Source of the DNA: Adiantum capillus-veneris
Taxonomy: Eukaryota > Streptophyta > Polypodiopsida > Polypodiales > Pteridaceae
Direction: 5' to 3'
DNA: 64,000 bases
NCBI GenBank assembly: GCA_014529385.2
Contig: CM043963.1
Coordinates: 76,208,412-76,272,411, forward strand
The translations under genes were made by a program, and so were the position numbers. The notes beneath the pieces are model-generated. The model had not been told where the DNA came from. It did no database searches and saw only the letters and a list, made by a program, of their open reading frames with translations. This document shows, one piece after another, positions 10,013-22,354 of the stretch. Positions within the stretch are counted from its first letter, which is position 1. The number at the start of each line of letters is the position of its first letter.

Positions 10013-10310
10013 GTGCATAGCTCTATGTCTATATAAATTGAATCAAGTTGGGCCTTGGACTTTAAAGAAAGTTTGGAAACAATCAGCTATTAGTTTAGTA
10101 GTATTTTGTGTGGGCTACATCTTAGAGTGGCCACATAACTATGGACTAGGGTTCCAAAAATAATCAATTGTGTCTCTAGTAGTAGCCCATGTGGGATATG
10201 CATCAAGAAGTGGCAACACATCTACAAACTTAGATTTTAGTAGCTATAGTTTTTTGCTTCTAGTAGTACGTTTTTTTTTGCTAGTAGCTATAGTTTTTTG
10301 CTTCTAGTAG

Positions 10311-10490
10311 TTAATTTGTAAATGCTACTCTTAAAGCCATGATGAGCAAGTGGAAGCTGATAGAGGAATGTTATGTTTTCATTTTTGTCCTATGAGAGTA
10401 ATGAGTTGGAAATCACTTGGTAGTGCACTCTAAATATTGCCTCATAATTTAGTTTCTAAACATCACAAAAGTTTGTGGCTTTTTTAGTCT
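10311..10490 (+). repeat. 180-bp direct repeat, copy A
   Basis: Nearly identical to 10641-10820 (offset 330); a shorter version is at 11101-11212. All contain GTAATGAGTTGGA and CTTGGTAGTGCACTC. No coding potential. Confidence 0.9.
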
Positions 10491-10640
10491 ATAGCTTTTT
10501 TAGACATGGCTTCTATATTGCTATGTATAGATCAATGTGAGATCTCAATGCATGCTTGACTCCTTCTATGTGATATCTAATCACCCTATGTACACGGCAA
10601 TGCCCTAGCCTTATCTATAAGAGCTAATTAACAAGCTAAG

Positions 10641-10820
10641 TTAATTAGTAAATGCTACTCTTAAAGCCATGATGAGCAAGTGGAAGTTGATAGAGGAATG
10701 TTATGTTTTCATTTTTGTCCTATGAGAGTAATGAGTTGGAAATCACTTGGTAGTGCACTCTAAATATTGCCTCATAATTTAGTGTCTAAATATCACAAAA
10801 GTTTGTGGTTTTTTTAGTCT
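10641..10820 (+). repeat. 180-bp direct repeat, copy B
   Basis: Second copy, with only a few substitutions from copy A. It is followed directly by the ~63-bp tandem units. Confidence 0.9.
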
Positions 10821-10823
10821 TCT

Positions 10824-11076
10824 CACCAAGCCTTGTCTTAAAGCGTTTGGAAATGCTACTTAGAAAGCCTTGGTGAGTCAAAGTCTTCACTAAGCCTTAT
10901 AATAGAGCATTTCCACATGGTGTTCTAAAAGCCAAGGTGAGAAAGTCCTCACCAAGCCTTTTCATAGAGAATTTCCAAACAATTTTCTAAAGGCCATGGT
11001 GAATGGGAGACTTCACCAAGACATTTTGAAGAGCGTTTCTAAAGTCTATTATGAAATTCTTGGTGAAGGAGTCAAG
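10824..11076 (+). repeat. Tandem ~63-bp repeats, block 1 (4 units)
   Basis: Units beginning CAC(C/T)AAG start at 10824, 10888, 10950 and 11014 (periods 64, 62, 64). Each unit begins with CACCAAGCC-like sequence and carries a CTTGGTGA or CATGGTGA complement about 50 bases later, so each can form a stem. Confidence 0.8.
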
Positions 11077-11100
11077 GATGAAATAAGATTTTTACTTTTT

Positions 11101-11212
11101 TTCATTTTTGCTCTATAAAAGTAATGAGTTGGACAACACTTGGTAGTGCACTCTAAATATTGCCTCATAATTTAGTGTCTAAACATCACAAACTTAGTGG
11201 CTTTTTTTGTCT
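11101..11212 (+). repeat. Direct repeat, copy C (partial)
   Basis: Shares the second half of the 180-bp repeat, including the phrase ending in TTTTTTGTCT, and is again followed by ~63-bp units. The larger unit is therefore direct repeat plus short-unit block. Confidence 0.8.
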
Positions 11213-11213
11213 T

Positions 11214-11360
11214 GACAAGGCCTTTTCTCAAATCTTTTGGAAAAGCGACATTGAAAGTCTTGTCGAGCACGAGTCTTCACCAAGCCTGATCAAAGAGCGT
11301 TTCCAAACGTTGTCCTAAATCCCATGGTGAGAGGGAGTCTTTACCGAGCCCTTTTTTTTC
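11214..11360 (+). repeat. Tandem ~63-bp repeats, block 2
   Basis: Units start near 11214, 11278 and 11343 (periods 64, 65), with the same CACCAAGCC...CCATGGTGA architecture as block 1. After about 11360 no further unit can be recognised. Confidence 0.7.
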
Positions 11361-12662
11361 AAAATAATCATCAGGGCAGAAGGAGAAGCAGAAAGCCGAA
11401 CAATTGGTGTTTTCACAAAGCGTTTCCAAACACTATGCTTAACGCTACGATGTACAACACAATATTCTTGTTGCAATGTGCTATTATTTTCCTTGTCTCA
11501 ATGCTATCATTGCATACATAGGTATCTTCTAGAAGAATCGTCTAGTTGGCCTTTCTATCCTACTACCTTGCATCTCTATGCTTCTTGTTTGATACACAAT
11601 ATGAAACTCAACTATAAGAAATTGTGTTGCTTACCTTAAACTTGTTGCTACCAACTCTCATGGTCCTTAACTCATATTAACCATCAATCGGATTGATACG
11701 CCCTTTTACCAACCTCTTCTAAGATTTAACATGTTGGAACTTGTCCAAGTATTATGAAGTGAGCACCAATATGTCGAAATTGGACCAACTAGTTTTCAAG
11801 CCAAATGTCTTAGAGTTCAAGACACAAAGGAGGTGCTACATGAAAAGACACATGAAAGCATAGAAGAATATTATGAGGCTATATACTTTTGACTAGCAAT
11901 ATATCTAGCGAGTTTTTATTGGATGTTGCTCTATTTTTGAAAAAAATAGAATGTACTTGTTTTCCAATTTGCAAGTTTATATATCATGCCAAGGCAATAT
12001 ACACTAACAAGACGTGTCCACTTTAAATGGCCTTCACCAATTAAAATCATATACCAAAGAAGGATATATATTGATTTCACGCACCTTTACAAACGATGAA
12101 TGAGTGAGCACACGATATTAGAGATTCTTTGGACCTGCCATAAGTTGGATACCCTATTTGATAAGTGTTTTCAATTAGAGAGTTGATTAAAATTAGTGAA
12201 TTTTTTTTTGGGGGGATTGCTATCATATAAAACATGCTTGGATGGATCCTATATAGTTCGCTTGATGCTCTGCAAAATGAGAGCCAAGGCTCACATGCTA
12301 CATTGAAGAAGCTTTAAATAAAAACAAAAAGAGGGTTGAGTTTTAAAAAACTTATCTAACATGAACTTGCATGGAGAACACACTAATATCATGCTTCCTT
12401 CCTACATGTAGACAATGGAGGTTGAGTCATTCAATGATGGTTTTGAAGGCATAAAGAGCAATCAATATGATTTTATAGATGAGGTTGATGAAGCTAAATA
12501 TTTATAAAAAATATTACAAACTTTTGCAAAAACTCACCTTCTTTGACAATTCCAAAATCAATTGTGTTACTTTTGCTTCTAAGAGGATAAATGAGGCTAG
12601 TTTGTTTCTTGTCTCCTTGTGATGGCATGACTTCTTCTACATCATTGTCATGTGTAGAGTAA
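11361..12662 (+). other. Non-coding stretch, nothing recognised
   Basis: AT-rich sequence with stops in all frames and no terminal repeats or RNA gene that I can see. A 65-codon open stretch at 11324-11521 crosses the repeat edge and is probably chance. Confidence 0.6.
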
Positions 12663-12915
12663 GATAGTGCTTCTAAATAATAGCATTAACACACCCTTTG
12701 CAATAATGAAACAATGAGATGCCAATGTTGGTGTTGCAAGCAAACCGCAAAAAGGAAGGTCCATGTGACTCGGCTTGTGGTGGTTGAATAACAAAACAAA
12801 AAGTTGACAAAGTCAACACTTTAAAACAAAAGATAGTCCTTCTAACTTATAGCATTAACACGAACTTTGAAATAATGAAACAATGAGATGCCAATGTTGG
12901 TGTTGTAAGAAAATT
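12663..12915 (+). repeat. Pair of ~85-bp direct repeats
   Basis: Copies at about 12663-12747 and 12831-12915 (offset 168-170) share TAGCATTAACAC, AATAATGAAACAATGAGATG and GCCAATGTTGGTGTTG. Non-coding, as is the following 12916-13440. Confidence 0.8.
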
Positions 12916-13439
12916 GCACACCTTACCTACTATGCACTACATTATAAATTTTGTTACTTGTTATCAATATCTCCTTTTGAGGATGCATAACATATATTGA
13001 AAATTAGTGATTGTGTTAAAAACAGGACTATTTTTCAATGTGGCTCAATGTAAATTGATCAGGGGTTAGACATGGTTTTGTATATAAGCAAGTGCACATG
13101 TGTTCTGACATGTATAGCTCTACATCTTGAGATAAAATATTTCTAATATGGTTGCATCAAGAAACACAATACTCTCTCTATACATAGATTGGGCTTATAG
13201 TATGTGGTGTTTGTATGTATAAGGTAGATTATTGTGGATACATGCAAACATAGAGCACAAGGGAGAGACTTTGTCACAAAAGGTCCATCGATAGAGTCAA
13301 TTTTTTCACACAATGTCCATGCATAGCGAAATTAAATTTTTTCAAATATGATCAATATTGTTTCAAAGTATTTTGTTGTTTGCATCTCTTTGCTCGCTTT
13401 TTGTCCCTCACTCGCTTTTCATCGCTCATTAAATGATAG

Positions 13440-15610
13440 CACCCTTACAAATGTACTCGTGTTGATGCTACTAGTGTGATATACTGGTACTATAAATGGT
13501 GAGGTTTTATACTGAAGTGGTATTGGTGCTACTTGTACTAGTACTTCTAGTGTACGGGTCTGAATTTGTACTGGTTCAGTAAGGTTTTTATACTATAATA
13601 TATTGGATGAGTGCTACTTGTATAATGGTACTGGTGCTACTTGTGGATTGTTATTACACTGGTCCGGTACTAGTGATACACCCTGAGTACCTCCTGTTCT
13701 TCTTCTACTCCTTCTTCTTCTTCATAGAAAAACAGGCTCCTTCACTTTCACTTCACTGCATTCCACTTTCATTTCAATTTACATGTATTATTTATAAAAT
13801 ATATACATTAAACACTTATAAACTATATATACTGGCTCTCAACATGACCCTTATAGAATTGCCTATTTCATATTTCCAAGTGTAAACCTAGTGGTTTTAA
13901 CATTGTTCAGATATTTGTGAAATAACAATATGTCAGGGAATCGATAAACCATTAAACTGCATGTAGACCAAAAAAGTAATAAAGTAGTATCAGTATTAGT
14001 ATTGGCACTAAAATATGAGACTGGTACGAGTACCAGTACTAGTGTATCAGACTATAAAAATTTCGTTTAAAATGATGTAATTGGCTACCAAAGTCTCTTG
14101 AAATTTTTATTTCAATTATAAGGTTACTTACACAAAAAGGTAGTACCTATGTGAAATGGATAAAAACTAGTGTACCAATTTACAAGAATAGTAGGATAGC
14201 AGTACCAGTACTACTAGTACTAGTATTGGCTCTAGAAATCGGAGAATGGTACCAATACTAGTACCAGTACCAATACTAAGTATGCTAGTTGGTATACCAT
14301 TTTAGAAGTATCACAATTTCAGTACAAGTACTACTACTATTGGTACTAACAGTACTAGTACTAGCACTGGATGATATCAGTACCCGTACCAATATACCAG
14401 ACCTATATTAGTACCAGTATACTCGCTCTTTTCAAGAATTATGGAATTTCCTATCTCCTATATAGGACTACTAGCTTATAAAGCTTTTGGTATTCTCGAC
14501 ATAAACAATGTCTGGAAATCACTTAGCCAATAAACAAGTATAGCATTATAAAACAATATAGACGTGTAGCAGTATCAATACCAGTACTGCCAGTACCAAT
14601 ACTAGCACTGAGACTACGAGACTAGTACCAATACTAGTATACCAGTATTAGTACCGGTGTATCAGACTGTAAAAAGTTTGTTTAAAATGATGTAATTGTC
14701 TACGAAGGTCTCTCAAAATTTTCTTTCAATTATAAGGTTACTTACAAAAAAAAGGTAGTACCTATGTGAAATGGATGATAGCTAGTGTACCAATTTACCA
14801 ATACTACCAGTACCAGTACTTGCACTAGAAATCTGAGACTGGTACCAGTACTAGTACGAGTACCAATACTAAGTATGCCAATTGGTATACCAATTTAGAA
14901 GTATTGAAATCTCAGTCCCAATACTAATAGTAATGGTAGTAGCAATACTAGTACTAGCACTTACTAATACCAATACCAATATCAGTATACCAGACCTCTA
15001 TCAGTACCAATGTACTGCTCTTTGAAATACTTATGGAATTACATATTTCCTATATAAGACTACTAGTTTATACACCTTTTTGGTATTCTCGACATAAACA
15101 ATGTTTGGAAACCAGTTTGCCAATAAACCAGTATAGCACTATAACAATATAGACATGTAGTAGTATCAATACTAGTACTAGCACTGAGAGTCTAAGACTA
15201 GTACTAGTACTAGTATACCAATACCAGTACTACCAATACTAGGTGGAACTGGAACTGAAAATCTAAGACTGGTACCAGTACCAGTACTAGTGTATCATAC
15301 TATAAAAAGTTTGTAATTGTCTACCAAAGTCTCTTGAAATTTCTCTTTCAATTATAAGGTTACTTACACAAAAAGGTGTACCTATGTGAAATGGATAACA
15401 GCTAGTGTACCAATTTACCAGGATAGCAGTACGAGTACTACTAGTACTAGTAGTGACACTGAAAATCTGAGACTAGTACCAGTACCAATACCAGTACCAG
15501 TATATCAGACAGTTAAAAGTTTGTTTATAATGGTTTAATTGACTATCAAAGTCTCCTGAAATTTATATTTCAATTGAACAAAAAAGTTGTACCTTTGTGA
15601 ATTGGATCAA
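13440..15610 (+). repeat. GTAC/ACTAGT-rich satellite with ~620-bp higher-order unit
   Basis: Runs of the hexamer family TAC(C/T)AG, written as GTACCAGTACTAGTACC, alternate with conserved spacers. Spacer 1 (AATTATAAGGTTACTTAC...GTGAAATGGAT) follows anchors at about 14056, 14671, 15303 and 15515. Spacer 2 (CGACATAAACAATGT) is at about 14497 and 15091. Periods are about 615 and 632 bp, then 212 bp where spacer 2 is missing. The runs are full of RsaI (GTAC) and SpeI (ACTAGT) sites and self-complementary GTACTAGTAC. TAG stops make it non-coding. Confidence 0.85.
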
Positions 15611-16867
15611 CTAGGATGCCCATGCATCACCTGCATACAGAGCCAATGCTAACAAAATGTTGTGTTGTTTCTATGGGTGCAAGTGAGGGCTACTCTCTTT
15701 GGTTCAGATTTTTTGGTGCTTTACTATTTGGAAGATTGAAAACTGGTTTGAAGTGGGTGAAGGGGCTTCTTCCTTTTGGATGGGGTCTTGTACCAACCTG
15801 ATGTTACTCATTTGTACAAAATCGGGCTATCTAAGTTTGTTTTGTATAATAAACCTTGTATTTATCTGGGTACCTTGGTCTTTGAGCATGCATATGTTCG
15901 TCTGTGGGTAATGTCTGTGAGTTATTGAAAGTGATTGTGGCCTAATAAAAGTCTTATTGCAACCACAGTGGGATGTTTAAGGTCATCATGATTTCTTAAT
16001 AGATGGATCTTTGTTGAGCTTGTTTGAGTTTCTTCATTCAGACACATTTATACAGGTATCTGACAGCAGCGAGAAAGAAAATGATAAAGAAATATCTAAA
16101 GAGGTTTTAAGCATGCATATGCTGTGGACTTATCACATGCATATGTTGTGGACTTATTTGACTCTAATGGCATGCACTACGAACATATTTGACTCTGATG
16201 GCATGAGTTGTGGAATGGGGATTTTTTTTGTTTGCATTTCCACATCGTTATGCTACCGGAATTTTGATAGCTTGCCAATGTAGTCAAGATTTAGGGTTTA
16301 TTTGTCTAGTCAAAAGTTATATAAGCTTTGACTTGTGCATAGTGATATACAACTCTAGAATTTTACTTTGTCTCTCTAAAGATTTGAGAAGAGAAGTCAT
16401 TCTCTCTCTCTAGGATTTACAATCTCTTCTTCCAATGGTAATGCACATAGATACTATCTCTCTAGACTTTATACTTTCTCTCTCTATCAACCACACATAT
16501 ATGGAGTCTTATGATGATTGAAAATTACATTAAATGGATACTTTATGCTATGACACATGTTTGGTTAAAAAAACTAAAAAGCTTGATGAAATTGTCAAAA
16601 AAATTTAAAATGAAAAACTCTCAAATGTTAAATCCCCCTTCTACACTAGCATGTTTTTCCTCCTCATCACAAGCACTACATCACACTCTAACATTTTTTT
16701 CATGCAAATACTCATAAAAGGCATTGTGCCACATCCCATAGCCATTTGTGCCTAATTCTCACTTTTAGCTTGCTAAATCAACCCAACTTCACCCATCATC
16801 AATAATATTTTCTCTAGGACCCATCAGAGCACCAAATATAAGAAATGGCCCTAAATCACCCTCTTTT
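15611..16867 (+). other. Non-coding stretch with a small duplicated phrase
   Basis: No convincing gene. At about 16113-16210 the phrases CATGCATATG(C/T)TGTGGACTTAT and TTTGACTCT(A/G)ATGGCATG each occur twice. Open stretches here are under 95 codons and show no motif. Confidence 0.55.
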
Positions 16868-17186
16868 TATCTTAGATGTGCCTAAGATAGAAATGGAAAT
16901 GGAAGAGCCTAACCTGCATCTGTGATACACAGATATGTTCACAGTAATCACATTAAACACTTGCCCAAGTTTCATCAAGTTTGGAAAATCCTCACTTGGT
17001 CAATTACCTAAATTACAGAATGTAGTAAAGCAAACATATAATTGTTCACAGCTCCCATTATAAAAGTCCAAAAGCTCTCAAGATTCTTTCAGATCACCAC
17101 CAACAATTATATTTTCTATACAGTCCATCTGAGACCATAATTACATGCATTTACACCCATCTACATCTTAGGCACGCTAAAGATAG
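16868..17186 (+). repeat. TCTTAGG palindrome motifs (two copies)
   Basis: 16868-16889 is an imperfect 22-bp palindrome (TATCTTAGATG / GCCTAAGATA) and 17164-17186 a degraded one (CATCTTAGGCACGCTAAAG). The nearby phrase AAGTTTCATCAAGTTTGGA recurs at 45.9 kb beside the same palindrome, so this belongs to the family at 44671-47150. Confidence 0.65.
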
Positions 17187-17431
17187 ACTTTGCCAAAATT
17201 GTAATTTTTAGGGCTCAGTTTTTATTAATTAGTTGTGCTACTTTGTTGTATATTACCATAATGGTATAATCTCTAAATGTGCTAATATTCTGTCAAGTTC
17301 TCTCTCATCTACATTGGAAGCTTCAAAGAAAAATACCATGAAGCAAAAATTTGTTAAACTCCCACCCTATTAGCTAGAGGAAGACTCTTGAGAGAGGCAA
17401 ATGTCACCTAGCTAGCAAGAGACCATTTGGA

Positions 17432-20400
17432 TGGCCAACATGTCACTATCTACCACGGATCATTCAAGAGTGCTCATGGGTACATATTCTACCAAGGAAA
17501 ACTCAGGACCTCATCAAAGAACAGACAGTTCGACCACTTTGGGAAAAGATTGGCCTTAAGGACTACATAGAGATGGACCCTTGTGGTGTCGACTACGAAA
17601 GAGCATATGAGCTATTGCACAGTATCACTGAGGAAGGATGAGCCACCATATCTGACCTCAATGAAGTTAACATAACAGAGAACCAAGTGGCACAAGCACT
17701 CAAGCTTCAGAAAGGAGGAAAACCTATGAGGGACAGACAAATACCAACCAGCGGTATTTTCACCACCCGATCAACCTCCTTTTTGAAATCGAAGCAAAGC
17801 AAAATAGAATGGGAAATGCAGTTCTATCACCAACATTTTCACTTCACAGCCATGGCTTCCACCTTCACCTTCACACAATCATCAAAGAAAGAGGGGATGA
17901 CAAAGGTGAACCATGCACAACACATCTACACAACCCTCACTCATGTGAAAAATCTAGAGAACATCAGATTTTTAGGAGCTCCAAAAGTGCTCACCAGAAT
18001 TTCCTATCACGCTATAGGCCAAGTAGAGCATCTACCATCTACCCCAAAGAAAAATATATGGTTGCTCAACAAGACGGATGAGGAGCAAGAAGTACAAACA
18101 TGGGCTCCACCAATGGCAACAAGACTACGGACTCGATTTGTCGATGTACCAACTCAAAAACCCACATCTGCAGCAACAAAAAAGGAAGTTAACATAGAAG
18201 AGGCAGGAAGAGAATGACACTCTCTTGAAAGAAAAAGAAAAGAAAAAGGGAAACCTAAGGTAGATGAAGCAAATCAATCGAAGAAACATAGGCCAACAAT
18301 AGTTTTTGAAGAACCAGAACAAATGGAAGCAAGACTTGAAAGAAGGCGGATTTTAAGCTAGAAAGAGGGCTGAAAGGAGAACTTGAGAAAAAGTGGAAAC
18401 CATCTCCAAGAAGAGTCAAAATTTGAACTAAAAATCCAATGTTTTACAAAAAGGATGACCCTTAGGCTGGCCTAGAGCATCTCTACCATAAAGAAGAACA
18501 ACAACGAGAACACGCCCATGCACAAGAAGAAGCCAGTCCACAACCTCAGGAGGGTTCACCCAAAGAAACAGTCAGCCCTACTGTAAAAGTTCCACACTTC
18601 TCTCCCACAAGTACAACCAGAGGAGGCCACTCCCATTGCTACCAATATGGAACCCAATACCGAACCACTCGAAGAACAAGAGACTGAACCAACTAGTCCC
18701 ACAATGACACCAACTACTCAAGCCAACCAACAAGGATGAGCCAATGCCTGAGACTCAAGACACACAAACAGATCAACCGGAAGTGAGAAACACAAGAACA
18801 ATGGAGAATCTAGAGGACATAGATGAGTATGCGCATGATGTGGTAGAAAAAATGAAGGATGAAATCTATGCTCGCCACCAACATCTACATAGAACACCGT
18901 ATTAGTAAATTTGAGAATTTTTCAATTCCCACTTTCAAAACAAGCTTAAGATTTGACCACATGACCAAATCTTAGCCAAAGTTTTGAGAGCATGGATTGG
19001 AATCGCTTTTCAAGTAGTACCGTGTGGAAGGATTTTTCCTTAAAAAAACAAATTGAGATTTTTCCATATGGACAAATCTTAAAGATGTTGGCAATTCCTA
19101 AATTGGCTCTAAAGTCTCAAATTCTCTAATGTGGTGTTATAGTGTATATAGGTGCCGCGGCTCTGTGAGGAAAGGCTAGACTTGACCAATATATGTGTCA
19201 TGTCATATAAAGAAGCCATGGAATTCAAAGAGCAAGAATTGGATAAACTAATTGCAAAGAAAACAACGGATCTGGAAACTCTCTAGACAACAAATCAGCA
19301 ACACGAGCAACAAGTCACAAAGGCCACTTTAGCTCTACAAGAACAACCTTCTATGGTACAACACCTACAGATTCAACTTAACATTGCAAATACACAATTG
19401 GACCAGGAGGAAGCACAATGCCAAGAACAAAATGCACTTCTAAATCAGCTAAAGGATAACCAAGTAGTAACCACACTACAGGGCACAGATGTTGCCTATT
19501 AGACAATGGAGCAGAAGGTTAAGGACTTAGAAATGGAGCTAAATCTTGAGCAGATACAAAGAAGAAAATTGTCAATCAGCTTCATACAGCGAGAAGACAA
19601 CTATCAAAAGTAGTCTGCTCAGCTTAAAAGGGAGTTAAGCAAGATTAAAGAAGCTATTGCGGCGCATACAACCACGTCGAGAGATGAGCAAGTCACTTCC
19701 ACAATGCAAGATAAGTATACCCTTTAGTTCATGGATATGGAAGTGCCAACAATAGAAGAGATCAGTTTTCCCGAGATTGAAATATCTCAAGCGGAAGTGG
19801 AACCTTCCACTACTCCAAAAAGCCTGACTACTAAGGAGGAGACTGTTTTGCAAAAACAAATAGAAGAGGAAACAGAGACCATTTGGAAGGAGTAAATGAA
19901 ATTGGAAGAATGTATTATACACTCAATCAATGTCAATCTACTCGTGCCCTCCACAATCAATGAAACATGGCATCAACAAGCTCTCCCTTATCCTCGCATT
20001 TAATTTGAAGTCCTCCATATCAAAGAAGAGTACTAAAGGATCTCCAGGCCAATCCTGCACTACAGCACCCCAAATGGCACGAGACCTCGCTTAATTGACA
20101 TCCTAGGTATCTCATTTTGTTCACAAATGCACCATTACTAATCAAACAGGATCCTGTGCAGTGCCCGATATCGAGAGTCAAAAATTGGCAACAACACCTT
20201 ATCCTCCAATAGAAAAGACCAACCTGGCTTAACTACCCCCGGTTTCCACCACCTCCAAATAACCAATCGACAGAGTCGTACATGGTGGAGACACTATCTT
20301 TGACTATAGAGCTATTTTGGGGTATCCTAGATTTGGCATGCATTATGCTAGTAAAGATTGTAAAGATGCTCCTCACTTGTTTGCAAACCTTTCATAGGGT

Positions 20401-20455
20401 AGAATAAACAGATGGTGCATGGATGTCCTTCCTCGAAGGTACACAAGGTCTATGC
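17432..20455 (+). pseudogene. Decayed coiled-coil ORF of an unidentified repeat family
   Basis: Coding-like sequence broken by many stops and frame changes. The longest open part is 17687-18217 (176 codons); it reads upstream through one TGA (17639-17641) into a sequence with WEKIGLKDYIEMDPCG and YERAYELLHSITEEG. Further on, 18480-18900 is Glu/Pro/Thr-rich, 18900-19160 looks unrelated or intronic, and 19165-19900 reads as a long Gln/Glu-rich coiled coil with stops at former Gln-like codons. It lies downstream of the TCTTAGG motifs, as in an LTR-element leader plus ORF. I do not recognise the family; a gag or extra ORF of a Tat/Athila-like or non-autonomous element is possible. Confidence 0.55.
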
Positions 20456-20457
20456 AA

Positions 20458-21331
20458 TGGTTTCTCTGGATCACTATCAAGAATAGGTTTCTCGTTCCAT
20501 GGGTATAAGACCTATTTGATAATCTACAGGGGTCGACCTACTTCAATACGATTGACCTAAAAAGTGGCTATCATTAAATAAGGACAGTTGATCAAGACAT
20601 TGTAAAGACCGTATTTCGCACTATGTTTGGTCTTTATGAGTACATTGTCATGCCTCTTTTGTCTTGACCAATGCACTAGCCACATTCAACCGTCTGATGG
20701 AGAAGCTATTTAGGCCTCACCAAAGCTTTATTGGAGCGTTCTTTGATGTTATAATCATCTACTCTAATTCATTAGATGAACACAAGCAACACCTCCAGGT
20801 AACATTTCAAGTTTTACGAGAGAATAATCTTTATATAAATCAAAAGAAAAGTGAATTTTTCTTACAAGGGTTTCAATATTAAGGTCACATTATCTCTCAA
20901 GATGGCATCCAAATGGATCCATCAAAGTTGGAGGTAATAAAAGGATGGCCAAATTCAAGGAATCTGCATGAACTAAGAAGCTTTATAGGTATGTGTGCAT
21001 ACTATAGACGCTTCATAGAAAAGTTCTCACAAATCGCGGGACCATTACATGACCTAACAAAGAAAAATGTTAGGTATATATGGTCCACCAAGGAGAAAAA
21101 TGCTTTTGAAAAGCTTAATATCTCTCAACCTGTGCTTAGATTGCTGGATCTCTCAAAGCCATTTGAAGTCCAATGCGACGCATGTGGTGATTGCCTTGGA
21201 GCTGTTTTGCTTCAAGAAGGGCACACCGTTGCCTATGAAAGTCGAAGGCTTGACCCTATTGAGCAAGCTTCAGGTGTATACTTGAAGTAACTCTTGGAAG
21301 TTCTACATGCTCTAGACTCGTGGAAGCACAA
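20458..21331 (+). pseudogene. pol: Chromovirus reverse transcriptase/RNase H fragment
   Basis: Matches the pol of the minus-strand chromovirus (30497-39093) from the RT core to the RNase H start: DLFDNLQGSTYFN, then FNRLMEKLFRPHQSF, then FEVQCDACGDCLGAVLL. The catalytic box reads FFDVIIIYS, so the second Asp is lost (DD to DV). Stops interrupt it near 20575, 20665 and 20881. Both ends are abrupt: there is no LTR, Gag or integrase attached. A dead fragment. Confidence 0.85.
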
Positions 21332-22031
21332 GTTTGTAGTCTATGATTAGATATGGTTACTACCTACAAAATACACACAATTGGCCTAAGAAAATAGCAA
21401 TATTGATAAAGTTATACTTGCTACTCTAAAATGTATCGTATTCTTCAGCAATAAAAAAACTCAACCATCATCATATACTATGCTATATAGCATATTAGGT
21501 CCCCCAAAACTCAAGGAAGATTAGCTTTATGTTATACATTACACTTACACAATCAAAATTGAATTTGGATACCAAGAAAGCCACCAAAAAAATCATAAAA
21601 GTGCTAATTTTGACCAAAAAACAGGATTATGCAATTCTAGTAAATTGGTCATAACTTTCACTTTTAACACTTAGCTCTCCCTACAAGCATCAAAACATGT
21701 TGAGAAATATGAAGGCCTAACCTCTAGCCATCTAAACCTCACAAACATGAAGTTTAGAGAGGTATAGTTGCAAAAATTTGAAAAAAAACCAAAAACAGGA
21801 CCCGTTTTTTCACACACTTTAGGTTCAAAAATGTTGAGCGAGAGTAAGGTTAGTGGTGAGATTGATACTCCAAAAGAAATGCTAAGTTTTTTTCAGCTCA
21901 TAAGGCAACTTTGTGGATATATAGCACCTAGAAATTCATTTTCATACTCTTCAAATAATTCAAGCAAAATGGTCACTTAACAGGACACAAAAGTGTCCAA
22001 GGACATAAAAGTGTCCTATTACCATTCTAGT
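21332..22031 (+). other. Non-coding stretch, nothing recognised
   Basis: AT-rich spacer between two chromovirus fragments. The 70-codon open stretch at 21768-21980 has no motif. Confidence 0.6.
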
Positions 22032-22354
22032 GTTAAGAAGAGAGGTCCTCAAGCTTGCTACAAATGGTTGGTGTTATTAATTGCAAAAGAGTAATTAGAA
22101 TAGGGAGCATGCCTGCTTTATGGAGTTTATAGGGATATTGTCGAGAGCTATGGTCTTAATAATGGAGTCCTACGTGGCTGCTCAATATGGATTAACCATT
22201 ATTGAGCTATTCAAACCTTGACAGGCTCCGATGTTGTCTTGGATCTATTGAACTCTCTCTTCTATTCCTTGCAATTAATAATATTTAAGCCATGAGTATA
22301 GATGCTTGAGTGCTTATCTTTGAAGGTAAAGAGGAGTAGCAACTAGGGCTTGAA

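Noticed and set aside
13607-13885. 92-codon ORF near the GTAC satellite
   Set aside because: Starts inside the satellite and is dominated by TTC/CTT runs; no homologous pattern in the other units.
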